Below, in pieces: positions 32,429 to 41,508 of a stretch of 64,000 nucleotides of DNA. The stretch spans positions 1-64,000 of the forward strand of contig NZ_JANTYS010000007.1 of assembly GCF_024808255.1 (NCBI RefSeq). Reading direction: 5' to 3'. This stretch comes from Mucilaginibacter dorajii (lineage in GTDB: Bacteria; Bacteroidota; Bacteroidia; Sphingobacteriales; Sphingobacteriaceae). The notes below the pieces were generated by a model. It was not told the DNA's origin. It saw nothing but the letters and a program-made list of their open reading frames with translations, and did no database searches. The position numbers were made by a program, and so were the translations under genes. Numbering within the stretch: the first letter of the stretch is position 1; each line of letters opens with the position of its first letter.

Positions 32429-33376
32429 ATGGCTATAGTAAAATTATCAGCAACAGAACGCAGGAGGCTCTCGGTATTTTTTACCTGTTTGGGCGTGGCT
32501 ATTGTTGCCTGGATCTTTACTACGCTATCAAATCCGTTGCCTTATACCATTGATGCCGCGGTAACCTACAAAAACACACCTCAGCGCAGGGCTTTCCATT
32601 CCTTACAAGCCGATACGCTTAAAGCCACTGTACAAGGTACTGGCTGGCAAATGCTTTTTTCTAAGATGCGCGACGATAGTAAGCCTCTTACTATTGATCT
32701 ATCGCCGCTTGAAACACGCAATTATGTGGTATTAAGCACGCAGCTAAAGCAGATCAACGCCAAACGCGATGCCAACCAGCAGATTTCTTCTATCGACCCG
32801 GATACGCTCTATTTCGATTTCAGTAACAGGCTTACCAAAAAAGTACCGGTAACAGCTTTGATGAATATCAATTACCAAAAGCAATTTGCCATATCGGGCA
32901 ATGTAACCATCAAGCCGGCATATGTAACGGTAAGTGGTCCTACGGATAGATTGAAGGAGATCACTGAGTGGAGAACTGATTCTGTCCATGCCCAAAAGGT
33001 AAACGAAACCATCAATACCCGCATAAATTTGCAACCTGTTAAGGAGGGCAACTTAAATGTGTATCCTAAAACCGTACAGGTAGTTATTCCTGTTGATGAG
33101 TTTACCGAGAAAACGCTTGATATTCCTGTTAAACTGATCAACAACCACAATTACGATAATGTAAAGGTGTTTCCGCAAAAAGTGAAAGTTACTTTCACTA
33201 CATCGCTAAACCGGTATAAGGATATGACCGAAGATTTATTTGAAGCAACCGCCGATCTTGACCTTTGGCGCGATCATGGCTACTCCACCCTGCCGGTAAC
33301 CATCAACCGCTTCCCTCCTTTTTGCAAAATTGTTAAAGTTGTCCCTGCTAATATCGACTTCATCATTAAAAAATAA
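32429..33376 (+). CDS. YbbR-like domain protein (CdaR-like)
   Basis: 315 residues. One membrane helix at 15-33 (VFFTCLGVAIVAWIFTTLS) anchors a series of YbbR beta repeats outside: AVTYKNTPQRRAF, KVPVTALMNINYQKQFAISGNVTIKPAYVTVSGP and LDIPVKLINNHNYDNVKVFPQKVKV. In Firmicutes the counterpart CdaR regulates the cyclic-di-AMP synthase CdaA; no cdaA is adjacent here, and its role in Bacteroidota is not established. Its stop overlaps the coaE start by one base (TAATG), so the two are coupled. Confidence 0.88.
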   Translation: MAIVKLSATERRRLSVFFTCLGVAIVAWIFTTLSNPLPYTIDAAVTYKNTPQRRAFHSLQADTLKATVQGTGWQMLFSKMRDDSKPLTIDLSPLETRNYVVLSTQLKQINAKRDANQQISSIDPDTLYFDFSNRLTKKVPVTALMNINYQKQFAISGNVTIKPAYVTVSGPTDRLKEITEWRTDSVHAQKVNETINTRINLQPVKEGNLNVYPKTVQVVIPVDEFTEKTLDIPVKLINNHNYDNVKVFPQKVKVTFTTSLNRYKDMTEDLFEATADLDLWRDHGYSTLPVTINRFPPFCKIVKVVPANIDFIIKK

Positions 33377-33975
33377 TGCTTAAAATAGGTTTAACAGGCA
33401 ATATAGGCAGCGGCAAAACCACAGTAGCCAAAGTATTTGAACTGCTGGGCATCCCGGTTTTTTATGCTGATGATGAAGCCAAAAAAGTAATGGTTACAGA
33501 TGCTATCCTCATAGATGCCATTAAGCAAGCTTTCGGTCAGAAATCTTACTTTGCCGACGGTAGCCTTAACCGCAAGCATATCGCAGCCATCGTTTTTAAC
33601 AACCCAACCGAATTGGAGAAGCTGAACGCGCTGGTACACCCAGCGGTTTTCCGGGCATTTGATAAGCTGGAAGCCAATGCCAAAGGCGCTCCTTATATCA
33701 TTCGCGAAGCTGCCATTTTATTTGAGAGCGGCTCTTACAAAACGTGCGACCGTACTTTAATAGTTACCGCTCCCCTTGAAAAACGCATGGCCCGAGTGGT
33801 TGAGCGCGATGGCATTTCACAAACCGAGGTACAAAAGCGCGAAGCCCGCCAAATGCCCGAAGAAGAAAAGAAAAAACTGGCCGATGATATCATCATCAAT
33901 GATGATATTCAATTGGTAATACCGCAGGTTGTGGCGCTGCATAGCCAGTACTTATCCCTCGCCAACACAATATAA
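33376..33975 (+). CDS. coaE: Dephospho-CoA kinase CoaE
   Basis: 199 residues, the usual size. P-loop GNIGSGKTTVAKVFELLG at residues 7-24, the substrate-binding VFYADDEAKKVM, the lid segment and VERDGISQTEVQKREARQM. CoaE adds the 3'-phosphate to dephospho-CoA, the last step of coenzyme A synthesis, in the cytosol. It is translationally coupled to the YbbR gene (one-base overlap). A separate CoaB-like gene lies at 54156-54854. Confidence 0.96.
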   Translation: MLKIGLTGNIGSGKTTVAKVFELLGIPVFYADDEAKKVMVTDAILIDAIKQAFGQKSYFADGSLNRKHIAAIVFNNPTELEKLNALVHPAVFRAFDKLEANAKGAPYIIREAAILFESGSYKTCDRTLIVTAPLEKRMARVVERDGISQTEVQKREARQMPEEEKKKLADDIIINDDIQLVIPQVVALHSQYLSLANTI

Positions 33976-34025
33976 CAAACAAAAAAAGCTTTTAGCTTTA
34001 AGCCTTCCGCTTTGGGCTCCAATAT

Positions 34026-34964
34026 ATGATACTTGACGATTTTGTACTGATAGATGAAAAAGGGCTGTATTGCAAGTATGGCGATTTTTACCTCGACCCC
34101 AAATTACCCGCCAAACACGCGGTAATTACCCACGCCCACGCAGATCATGCCATCAGCGGCAATACCGACGTATACTGCACCCGTGCCACCGCGAATGTAA
34201 TGCAATTGCGTTATGAGCGATCTGCGGCCAAGGTATTACATATCATTGCTTTTAATGAACCATTTACCATTGGTGGGGTAACTATAACATTTATACCGGC
34301 CGGGCACATGTTAGGTTCTGCACAGATCCTGATGGAGTATGAAGGCACCCGCTACCTATACACTGGAGACTATAAGCTACAACCTGATGCCACCTGCGAG
34401 CCTATTGAATGGGTAACTACGGATGTGCTGATCACCGAAAGTACCTTTGCCGATCCGGCTGTGATCCATCCCGATCCGGTAGAGGAGATTAAAAAGATCA
34501 ATGCCATTAAAAGCAATATCCTTTTGGGTGCTTATGGCCTTGGCAAAAGTCAGCGGCTTATCAACCTGATCACCGAGCATGCTCCTAGGAAGAAGATCCT
34601 GGTACATCATAAAATTATGCCCATCAATGCCATTTATGAAAAGATGGGCGTTGCGATAGGCAAGTACCAGGTGTATGGCCGTAAATTGATGAAAGTACAG
34701 GATGAGTTTGTATATATAGTCCCCCCTTTTACGTTTGATAGCTACATCAGGGCTACCGGCGTTAAGCGGCTATTTGCTTCGGGATGGAAAAACTTGCAGG
34801 TTAATAACCAGGATACCCTGTTTATATCAGACCATGTGGATTGGAACGATATCCTGGAAACCATCACCCGCACCCAACCCAAACAGGTATGGACGCTGCA
34901 TGGCGATGGCAGGCACCTGAAAAACTATTTTAAAGACCAGGTGCTGGTAAAAATACTCAACTAA
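34026..34964 (+). CDS. Metallo-beta-lactamase-fold exonuclease-like protein
   Basis: 312 residues, no signal. The metal motif THAHADHAISG (HxHxDH at 36-41), then FIPAGHMLGSAQI, YTGDYKL and a later HGDGRHL. The protein resembles the stand-alone relatives of the ligase-associated DNA exonuclease, part of the beta-CASP-like RNA/DNA nuclease group. The lack of a ligD/lig gene nearby leaves its repair partnership unproven. Its stop overlaps the start of the DUF5522 gene (TAATG), and it opens a small operon after coaE. Confidence 0.85.
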   Translation: MILDDFVLIDEKGLYCKYGDFYLDPKLPAKHAVITHAHADHAISGNTDVYCTRATANVMQLRYERSAAKVLHIIAFNEPFTIGGVTITFIPAGHMLGSAQILMEYEGTRYLYTGDYKLQPDATCEPIEWVTTDVLITESTFADPAVIHPDPVEEIKKINAIKSNILLGAYGLGKSQRLINLITEHAPRKKILVHHKIMPINAIYEKMGVAIGKYQVYGRKLMKVQDEFVYIVPPFTFDSYIRATGVKRLFASGWKNLQVNNQDTLFISDHVDWNDILETITRTQPKQVWTLHGDGRHLKNYFKDQVLVKILN

Positions 34965-35137
34965 TGTTACAGAAAGGCGTTGACTACTATATAAACGAGG
35001 ATGGCAATTTTGTTTTCACCAAACAGTACCACCAAAAACGTGGTTATTGCTGTAAAAACAAATGCCTGCATTGTCCCTGGGATTACGGCAAACCTACAAA
35101 AGACAACAACGGCCCAGCCCCCGAGACAGAGGAGTAA
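34964..35137 (+). CDS. DUF5522 small Cys-rich protein
   Basis: 57 residues; ATG at 34964 overlaps the preceding stop by one base. A four-Cys cluster, YCCKNKCLHCPWDYGKP, makes up the core and suggests a zinc-binding knuckle. This family is found as short proteins across Bacteroidota, and often appended to other genes; its function is unknown. The coupling to the exonuclease suggests a joint role in nucleic-acid handling, but this is inference. The C-terminal tail is polar (NNGPAPETEE). Confidence 0.85.
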   Translation: MLQKGVDYYINEDGNFVFTKQYHQKRGYCCKNKCLHCPWDYGKPTKDNNGPAPETEE

Positions 35138-35210
35138 CGAAATGCCGATGTTGCGATGACAACAAATTAAAAATAATTAAACATATTTGCACTTTAGTCA
35201 TTAAACTATT

Positions 35211-35660
35211 ATGCGGATAGACGACGAAATACAAAGCACTAATTTTGAGGATAATTACCATAAAGTAGTCATCAACATTAACTATACGGCAGGTTGGTTA
35301 AGCAATCATTTTCGTTGTCATTTTGATAAGCATAACCTTACACAGCAACAGTTCAACATCCTGCGTATTTTAAGGGGGCAGTATCCAAAGCCTGCAACCA
35401 TCAATTTACTAAAGGAGCGGATGATCGACAAAATGTCTGATGCCAGCCGGATTGTAGACCGATTGATTCAAAAAGAGCTCGTTTCACGCTGCACCAACAA
35501 TAAAGACCGCCGTGCCGTTGATATCCGCATCAGCGAACTTGGCCTGCAAACCCTTGCCAAAATGGACGCGGATTTTAAAACCCGCGAAGGGCTCAAAGAC
35601 AATCTTAGCGAAGAAGAAGCCGCACAGTTGAGTGATTTGTTGGATAAGTTGAGGGGATAG
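35211..35660 (+). CDS. MarR family transcriptional regulator
   Basis: 149 residues. Winged helix-turn-helix of MarR type: LTQQQFNILRILRG, then ATINLLKERMIDKMSDASRIVDRLIQKELV and the wing SRCTNNKDRRAVDIRISELG. Helices at both ends form the dimer interface. The ATG at 35211 follows an AT-rich leader containing CATATTTGCAC, near a -7 box. No divergent target gene is adjacent, as the next gene faces it, so the target is unknown; it could act on the azoreductase or aldehyde-enzyme genes elsewhere. Confidence 0.92.
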   Translation: MRIDDEIQSTNFEDNYHKVVININYTAGWLSNHFRCHFDKHNLTQQQFNILRILRGQYPKPATINLLKERMIDKMSDASRIVDRLIQKELVSRCTNNKDRRAVDIRISELGLQTLAKMDADFKTREGLKDNLSEEEAAQLSDLLDKLRG

Positions 35661-35664
35661 ATTT

Positions 35665-35800
35665 TGGATGTGCAGATTTCAAATGTGCTGATATGCAGAT
35701 GCTCTTCTGAACCACGATTAAACAGATTAAAAGATTGACAGATTCTGCATTTTCAAATCTTCAAATCCTCAAATAGCTTATTCATCTAAAATCTGCACAT
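35665..35800. repeat. Inverted phrase repeat
   Basis: GATGTGCAGATTT (near 35668) and AAATCTGCACATC (near 35790) face each other across about 115 bases, with shorter shared phrases (CAAATCTTCAAATCC, CAGATT) between. It closes two convergent genes and could act as a terminator. Confidence 0.55.
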
Positions 35801-36874
35801 CTAAACTTTCGTCTCCTGCTTTAAGATATCTAATATCCCCGGTGTTATGTGTCCGAAGAAGGAGATCCCGGCGGCACCGTTTTTTAGGGCATATTGGATG
35901 CCTGTGCGTATTTCATCGTCATTCTTAAAATCGGAGATATACAGCCCCGCGTACAGCGGGAATTTGCCGTCTAAAAAGTGAACGCCTTCGGCTACGGCAT
36001 CACCTATCCAGCGAACGCCTTCTTTATAAAAACCGTGGTATATCATGGGGCAAACGCCATCCAAATGAAAGTTTGTCCAGTCCTGCCTTACGTTACGGCG
36101 GGCAACTTCCGGCGTTGGGAAAACGGCGGCGGTAATGGCTTTTTTATGTTTTTTAGCGACCTCCGATATACTGTTAACCACCCTGATGATATTTCCGTAA
36201 CGGAATAACCTCCATGAAAGACTGGCATCCGGGTATTGAATTGCTTTTACATCCTGGTTGTACTGCTCTTTAAACTTGGCCTGGCAAACTTCGCAGTAGC
36301 AAAAGTCATATTCGGGCAGCTCTTTGGTTTGCTCAATTTTATAGTGATCCCAAAGGTTTACGGGCAATACCACATCGCAGTAACGAACATAATCAAGGTG
36401 GATGCCGTCAACATAGTCCAAAGCAAGTATCTTGTCAACAGTTGAGGTTAAATAATCCTGCACCTCGGGGCGCGATGGGCAAAGCCACCTGTAATAGGTT
36501 ACATAAGGTGGTTTATCGGCACATGAATCGCCATTGCGGCTTTTGCTGTACCAATCGGGGTGCTCGGTAAGCAACTCGGCCCGGTTAAAAGTCCAGATCC
36601 AACGGTGGGCCTCAATACCATGTGCCTTGGCTGCGCGAAAGTGGCGCTCACTATCGTTTTCAAAAAAAATGCCCGTTATGCCCGCCGCTTTGTAGGCAGT
36701 ATAGCTGGTTTCCAGGTCGGCATCAGTATCTTTTAAATTGGGATTAATCCAGATCCAGTTTTTCATCACCTTCTTTTTGATAGGCAACTTTGCTTCGGCA
36801 GCAACACCTGTTAAAGGCAATTGCGCGGCAACACCGGCTAATAAACCGGCTTTTAAAAATTGACGTTTATTCAT
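35801..36874 (-). CDS. Tat-exported glycoside-hydrolase-like TIM-barrel protein
   Basis: 357 residues. A Tat-like signal (MNKRQFLKAGLLAGVAAQLP) precedes a barrel resembling the GHL10/DUF187-type putative glycosidases: WIWINPNLKDTDADLETSYTAYKAAGITGIFFE, VDGIHLDYVRYCDVV and a CYCEVCQAKF cysteine pair. The acidic IHLDYVRYCD fits the catalytic region of such enzymes, though activity is unproven. It overlaps the CBM9-like gene upstream by 8 bases, so both are made from one transcript, and the two probably act on the same extracellular carbohydrate. Confidence 0.78.
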   Translation of the reverse strand: MNKRQFLKAGLLAGVAAQLPLTGVAAEAKLPIKKKVMKNWIWINPNLKDTDADLETSYTAYKAAGITGIFFENDSERHFRAAKAHGIEAHRWIWTFNRAELLTEHPDWYSKSRNGDSCADKPPYVTYYRWLCPSRPEVQDYLTSTVDKILALDYVDGIHLDYVRYCDVVLPVNLWDHYKIEQTKELPEYDFCYCEVCQAKFKEQYNQDVKAIQYPDASLSWRLFRYGNIIRVVNSISEVAKKHKKAITAAVFPTPEVARRNVRQDWTNFHLDGVCPMIYHGFYKEGVRWIGDAVAEGVHFLDGKFPLYAGLYISDFKNDDEIRTGIQYALKNGAAGISFFGHITPGILDILKQETKV

Positions 36875-38000
36875 GGCGTAACGGCTTTAATTGTTCAATA
36901 AAACCTTCATGGTTTATGGTATAGGTTGAATTATTTCTCTCGTCGGTAATTTGGGCCTCAAACTGGCTTTTGGTAGCTTCAAGTGTTAGTTTGTTGGTAT
37001 TACCAGTTACATCATACCTGCCATTAATACCCAACTTACTTAATGATACAGCATACTCATGATGCTCTTTATACCATTGTTTTTGGCGATAGTATATTAG
37101 CCACAGGTATTTCTTTTGCTCTTCACCATACGGCATTTTGAACACAACGTCATCAGCCTCATGGGTGCTAAATAAAAGGTATCCCCAATGCTCGGGGCTA
37201 TGCATCGCGATTTCGCCCTGCGGCGACCATGCCCAATTGTGCTCCGGCAAATCATGACCGGCTGAGTCCTTTAGTTTTACGTTATGACCATCAACTATTT
37301 TGGTATCGTACTCCACCCTCGAAAAATTTAACCGGTAGATGGTGCCGTCCTTCGGGATTTGAGGGTTAAAGCCCATGGTGATGGCTTTAAACGGAATAGC
37401 CATTTCAACGGTCCACCCCTCATCAGTATCGGTCGTATTGTTCAATGTGCCCTGGATTTTAACCGCCGAACGTAGTCCATTAGCATCCCAGCCAATAAGG
37501 CCGCCACCGTGGTTGCGATAGGGCTTGTTCAAATACAAATCGAAAATGGTATTGAAGGCATTTACCTCTACCTCGTAATAATTATGCGTTGTTGAGCCCG
37601 GCTCTATAAACAGTTCAAAATCATTATCGTGATAAACAATGTCATCATGATTTTTCAAGGTAGCCCAAACCTGCGGCTCGCTCATACGAGCGGCTATGTA
37701 CAGGCAGCTATCGTCCCAAAGCATTTTCACATTGGTTTTGTAGGGAGGCTTTGGTTTTAAGTCGCCCTCAATATCTACAAAATCATTTGTCCACCTGGCT
37801 TGCTGCCAAACCGCTTCATCAATGCTGCCATCAATAACCGGGGGATTGGCTATATGCCTTACCACGTAGTTTTGCGGAACATTAAACAGGTTTTCGAGCC
37901 CGGCAAAGGGGGATTGTGCCAGCGCTGTAGCAGGTGCAAAAAATATGGCGGCTATTAAAGCCGCCTTTATCTTATTGTTTAATTTTGATACTGCAGCCAT
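36867..38000 (-). CDS. Exported CBM9-like carbohydrate-binding protein
   Basis: 377 residues. A membrane-directed leader (AALIAAIFFAPATALAQ, about 12-29) leads into a DOMON/CBM9-like domain: VRHIANPPVIDGSIDEAVWQ, then WDDSCLYIAARMSEPQ and DNDFELFIEPGSTTHNYYEVEVNAFNTIFDLYLNKPY. This family binds sugars or carries haem-like ligands. Its start abuts the EVE gene's stop (one-base overlap) and its end overlaps the glycosidase-like gene, showing tight coupling of three genes. The C-terminal third is of unknown nature. Confidence 0.82.
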   Translation of the reverse strand: MAAVSKLNNKIKAALIAAIFFAPATALAQSPFAGLENLFNVPQNYVVRHIANPPVIDGSIDEAVWQQARWTNDFVDIEGDLKPKPPYKTNVKMLWDDSCLYIAARMSEPQVWATLKNHDDIVYHDNDFELFIEPGSTTHNYYEVEVNAFNTIFDLYLNKPYRNHGGGLIGWDANGLRSAVKIQGTLNNTTDTDEGWTVEMAIPFKAITMGFNPQIPKDGTIYRLNFSRVEYDTKIVDGHNVKLKDSAGHDLPEHNWAWSPQGEIAMHSPEHWGYLLFSTHEADDVVFKMPYGEEQKKYLWLIYYRQKQWYKEHHEYAVSLSKLGINGRYDVTGNTNKLTLEATKSQFEAQITDERNNSTYTINHEGFIEQLKPLRHE

Positions 38001-38404
38001 TAACTACCCAGCTCTAAAATGCGATCAAACTCTTCGCGTTTTAATGCCATAACCGATAGACGGCCCTGCTTTACCAGGCCAACATCTCTTAACTGTTCGT
38101 CGGCCTTAATAGTTTCAAGCGTTACCGGCTTTTTCAAAGTTTCTACCGGCGATAGGTCAACCACCACCCAGTTAGGGTCTTCGGTAGTTGGGTCCTGGTA
38201 AAATTCCTTTACTACTTTGGCTATCCCTACTACCTCTTTACCCTCGTTGCTATGGTAAAACAGCACCAGATCGCCCTCTTGCATCAATTTTAAATTGTTA
38301 CGGGCCTGGTAATTGCGTACGCCATCCCAAAAGGTACGACCATCCTTATTAAACTTTTCCCAGCTGTATTTAAAGGGTTCACTCTTAACTAACCAATGCT
38401 GCAT
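38000..38404 (-). CDS. EVE domain protein
   Basis: 134 residues, whole-length EVE/ASCH-like fold of the PUA superfamily: HWLVKSEPFKYSWEKF near the start, then YQARNNLKLMQEGDLVLFYHSN and VVGIAKVVKEFYQDPTTEDPNW. EVE proteins bind modified bases in DNA or RNA (for example hydroxymethyl- or methylcytosine) and are linked to antiphage defence and base modification. No other defence gene is near. Its one-base overlap with a secreted CBM9-like gene is odd and is most likely a conserved accident of packing. Confidence 0.92.
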   Translation of the reverse strand: MQHWLVKSEPFKYSWEKFNKDGRTFWDGVRNYQARNNLKLMQEGDLVLFYHSNEGKEVVGIAKVVKEFYQDPTTEDPNWVVVDLSPVETLKKPVTLETIKADEQLRDVGLVKQGRLSVMALKREEFDRILELGS

Positions 38405-38476
38405 TGTGCTATAAAATATGTATACCGTAAAGATGTTAAAAAGCTTCGATAAGTTAAGGTGGCTTTTGAAAAAAAT

Positions 38477-38600
38477 AGCCTCTACCTCACCCTGCCCTCT
38501 CCAAAGGAAATGGTTCCGATTTGCGTGATTGAAACAACCACATCAAAAGGCAAATCAAAAAGCCCTCTCCTTTGGAGAGGATTTAGGTGAGGCTCTTTTT
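38477..38600. repeat. Large inverted repeat between the EVE and serine hydrolase genes
   Basis: AGCCTCTACCTCACC...CCCTCTCCAAAGGA (38477-38507) faces TCCTTTGGAGAGG...AGGTGAGGCT (38568-38594), followed by CTTTTT. A related but GC-richer pair lies at 58795-58834/58899-58936. It fills most of the 326-base gap; no gene was seen. Confidence 0.75.
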
Positions 38601-38730
38601 ACCCCACGAATTTTCAGCTTCACCTTAAATTTTGCCAGGGGAACGTTATATTTAGGGAGTTTACCCGGCATAATACATTCTTTGGCCGGTCAATTCATTT
38701 CCTGGTGCTGTTTTACTTAGATATTTAATC

Positions 38731-39813
38731 ATGAAAAAGATCATCTTGATTTTATTGCTCATTGCAACCAACACTCTCAGCTCCTATGCTCAACATCATT
38801 TTGAAAAGGTAGATGAGTGGCTATCTGCCAATGTAGAAAAAATGGGAGGTCGGGTAATTTTGGTAGTTTATAAAGATGGCAAGGTGATATATACAGGCAG
38901 CAAAGACGACATGACGATGAAGCAAAAATTTGTCACCAAAATGATTGCCCGCAAAATGGGGAAAGCACCCAACACCGATGCCTTTACGCCAACCAGCAAA
39001 ATCCCTGTGGCCAGTTGCAGCAAATGGTTCAGCGCCGCCTTGGTCATGACCTTTGTTGATGAGGGTAAATTAAAATTGGATGATACCGTTGGTAAATATC
39101 TGCCTGTGCTTACCAAAAGCGGTAAAGGCGGTATCACCATAAGCCAATGCCTATCACATCTTACCGGCGTTAGAGCGCCCGACCTGAAAGAAAGTTTACA
39201 GGAGATGCGGCAGATGAACAGTATGGACGAGGCTATTCAAAACATTGCCGATATGCCTATGGAAGGCAAACCGGGCACGGTATTCAGATACAGCAACACA
39301 GGGCTGCAAATTGCCGGTGCCATTATTGAAAAAATAAGTGGCAAAAGCTTTGAAACGCTTTTTGCCGAGCGCATTGCCCAGCCCTTAAACATGATCAATT
39401 CTGATTTTGGCAAAGGTGCGGTGGCCTTACCTGCCGGCGGCGCATACAGCACCCCAAATGATTACCTTAACTTTTTGGCGATGATCCTTAACAAAGGTAT
39501 GTTTAACGGCAAGCGCATCCTGAGTGAAAAAAGCATTATCGACATGCAGATAAACAGGATAACTGCCAACATAAAAGTAGCCTACTCCCCTGCTGAAGCC
39601 AGCAACGCGGGCTATGGTTTTGGCGAATGGGTGTTGAAAGTACCAGGCACACATAAGTCGTCATTCATAAGCAGTCCGGGATTATTTGGCAGCTTTCCAT
39701 GGGTCAACAACGATAAACATTATGCGGCTTTTATGATGACTTTTTATATTAATAGTGAGGGTAGGAATAAGCGGTATTATGAGTTGAACGAGTTGGTGAA
39801 TGAGGCTTTGTAA
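38731..39813 (+). CDS. Exported serine hydrolase (beta-lactamase class C family)
   Basis: 360 residues. Signal peptide MKKIILILLLIATNTLSSYAQ, then Ser95-Cys-Ser-Lys98 in PVASCSKWFSAAL, YSN in FRYSNTGLQIAGA, and a late region FISSPGLFGSFPWVNN with an SxG in the position of HxG/KTG. The third family member in this window; it lacks the C-terminal domain of the one at 16893. Monocistronic, closed by a bidirectional terminator. Substrate unknown. Confidence 0.88.
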   Translation: MKKIILILLLIATNTLSSYAQHHFEKVDEWLSANVEKMGGRVILVVYKDGKVIYTGSKDDMTMKQKFVTKMIARKMGKAPNTDAFTPTSKIPVASCSKWFSAALVMTFVDEGKLKLDDTVGKYLPVLTKSGKGGITISQCLSHLTGVRAPDLKESLQEMRQMNSMDEAIQNIADMPMEGKPGTVFRYSNTGLQIAGAIIEKISGKSFETLFAERIAQPLNMINSDFGKGAVALPAGGAYSTPNDYLNFLAMILNKGMFNGKRILSEKSIIDMQINRITANIKVAYSPAEASNAGYGFGEWVLKVPGTHKSSFISSPGLFGSFPWVNNDKHYAAFMMTFYINSEGRNKRYYELNELVNEAL

Positions 39814-39869
39814 AATGCCACAAAAGAAGTGAGAGTGATACATCTATGGTGAGTATGCCCCGTTACAAT

Positions 39870-39912
39870 AATAACTCCCGTAGCTAAAAACCTGCGGGAG
39901 TTATTGTTTTTT
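39870..39912. terminator. Bidirectional terminator
   Basis: AATAACTCCCG (39870-39880) pairs with CGGGAGTTATT (39895-39905), then GTTTTTTA, between two convergent genes. Confidence 0.85.
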
Positions 39913-41155
39913 ATTTTCTATCCGGTGCGAAAGCATCAATCGCAATCGCTGTTTTATCGCCAGATACAATTTCCTGTACCAATAAACCTGTAGCAGCCCC
40001 TAAACCTAATCCCATCATACCGTGCCCGGTAGCAATAACCAGGTTACTGAACTTATTGCTACGACCTATGTAAGGCAAGCCATCAGCAGACGACGGACGG
40101 AAACCAAACCAGATATCTTTTTCGGCAGGGATGGCCGGTTTTAAACCCGGGAAATACTTTGGTACCGATTCTACAATACCCTTTACCCGGTTCATGTTAA
40201 TGCGACTGTTGATCTTATCCAGTTCCATAGTACCGCCGTAGCGTAAACCGCCATTCATTGGGGTGATAGCAACACGGGCTTCGGCTAATAAAGCAGGAAT
40301 TTCCATGGCCGGTATTTCCTGCTTTATGTTAAACGAATAACCTTTACCCGGCATCAGCAAAATTTTGATCCCTAACAATTTTCCAATTGCCGGCGACCAT
40401 GAGCCACCTGCCACAATATATTCATCGGCAGTAAATTTTTCACTGTGCGATAATACGCCGGTTACCTTGTCACCTGTAGTTTCAATTTTGGTTACTTCTT
40501 TGTTGGTTACCAGGTTTACACCGGCACCTTTCAGGTACCTAAGCAAAGCGGCCATCAGTTTATTTGGTGATAGATGCGCATCGCAACGGTAATGCACCGC
40601 GCCCAATACATCAAGCTGCAGATTGGGCTGTAACTTCACGCACTCAGCAGGGCTAAGCACCGCCATATCCAAGCCTAATTCCCGGCCCTTTTCGGCCATG
40701 TGAGCTTCTTCTTCGCCGGCTTTTTCTGTTTTGTAAAACATCAGGATGCCCTTCTCTACCAGATCGAAATCAAAACCAGGTTCCTTGCTCAGATCCTCAT
40801 AAAGCTTTTTGCTGAGTAAGGATAGTTCTGTAAGCGGCGTTGCCGATCTTTCTACGTGGCCCGCGTTTGCTTTTTGCAGAAACTTTAATCCCCAGGAAAT
40901 CAGCTGCGGGTTTAATGATGGTTTTACGTAGAACGGACTTTTGCTGTTAAACATCCATTTGATGCCCTGCGATACCATGCCCGGAGTAGCCAACGGAATA
41001 AAGTGACTTGGCACTATCATACCGGCATTGCCGTATGAGCAGCTATCCGTCATATCGCCTTTATCCAACACCGTTACCTGGTGCCCGGCCTTATGCAAAT
41101 AATAGGCAGAACTTAAACCAACTATTCCACCACCTATGATCAGTACTTTTGACAT
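39911..41155 (-). CDS. FAD-dependent D-amino-acid/D-hydroxyproline dehydrogenase
   Basis: 414 residues of the DadA/DAO family. FAD-binding motif GGGIVGLSSAYYLHKAGHQV at residues 8-27; VIATGHGMMGLGLGAATGLLV near the C-terminus closes the FAD site. Its neighbours are a 4-hydroxyproline epimerase and a DapA-like lyase, so it probably oxidises cis-4-hydroxy-D-proline to 1-pyrroline-4-hydroxy-2-carboxylate, passing electrons to the respiratory chain. The 353-base gap to the epimerase gene is filled with REP-like repeats, so the two may have separate transcripts. Confidence 0.88.
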   Translation of the reverse strand: MSKVLIIGGGIVGLSSAYYLHKAGHQVTVLDKGDMTDSCSYGNAGMIVPSHFIPLATPGMVSQGIKWMFNSKSPFYVKPSLNPQLISWGLKFLQKANAGHVERSATPLTELSLLSKKLYEDLSKEPGFDFDLVEKGILMFYKTEKAGEEEAHMAEKGRELGLDMAVLSPAECVKLQPNLQLDVLGAVHYRCDAHLSPNKLMAALLRYLKGAGVNLVTNKEVTKIETTGDKVTGVLSHSEKFTADEYIVAGGSWSPAIGKLLGIKILLMPGKGYSFNIKQEIPAMEIPALLAEARVAITPMNGGLRYGGTMELDKINSRINMNRVKGIVESVPKYFPGLKPAIPAEKDIWFGFRPSSADGLPYIGRSNKFSNLVIATGHGMMGLGLGAATGLLVQEIVSGDKTAIAIDAFAPDRK

Positions 41156-41250
41156 TGTATTATTTGGAGCTTAATGCTAAAGGCGGAAGGCCTAAAGCTT
41201 GAGTTTTGTATTTAGTTTAGTACCAGCTTTTATTGCGCGGCACTTTTTAT

Positions 41251-41493
41251 ATGTCATTGCGAAGAACAAAGCAATCGCACGCTTACAGAGCGGATCTGCA
41301 TAGTTCGCGATTGCTTCGTTCCTACCCATGACAAATATAAAAATATGTCATTGCGAGCGCAGCGTGGCAATCTCGTAGCCATACAGAGCGAATATGCATG
41401 GCGACGAGATTGCTTCGTTCCTCGCAATGACAAGGGGCGATGTTGTCATTTCCACCTTCACAGTCCGCGGATTTTACTACTCGCAATGACATA
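41251..41493. repeat. REP-like repeats (three copies)
   Basis: Copy 1 (41251-41331) and copy 2 (41345-41431) are inverted-repeat units of the TGTCATTGCGA...TCGCAATGACA type. Copy 3 (41440-41493) is a short version with CACAGTCCGCGGATTTTAC, matched at 57360-57411. They fill the gap between the dehydrogenase and epimerase genes; no gene lies here. Confidence 0.8.
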
Positions 41494-41508
41494 ATGGCTA
41501 ATAAAGCC

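Noticed and set aside
38529..38720. 63-codon plus-strand frame before the serine hydrolase
   Set aside because: Translation of the large inverted repeat; no family likeness.
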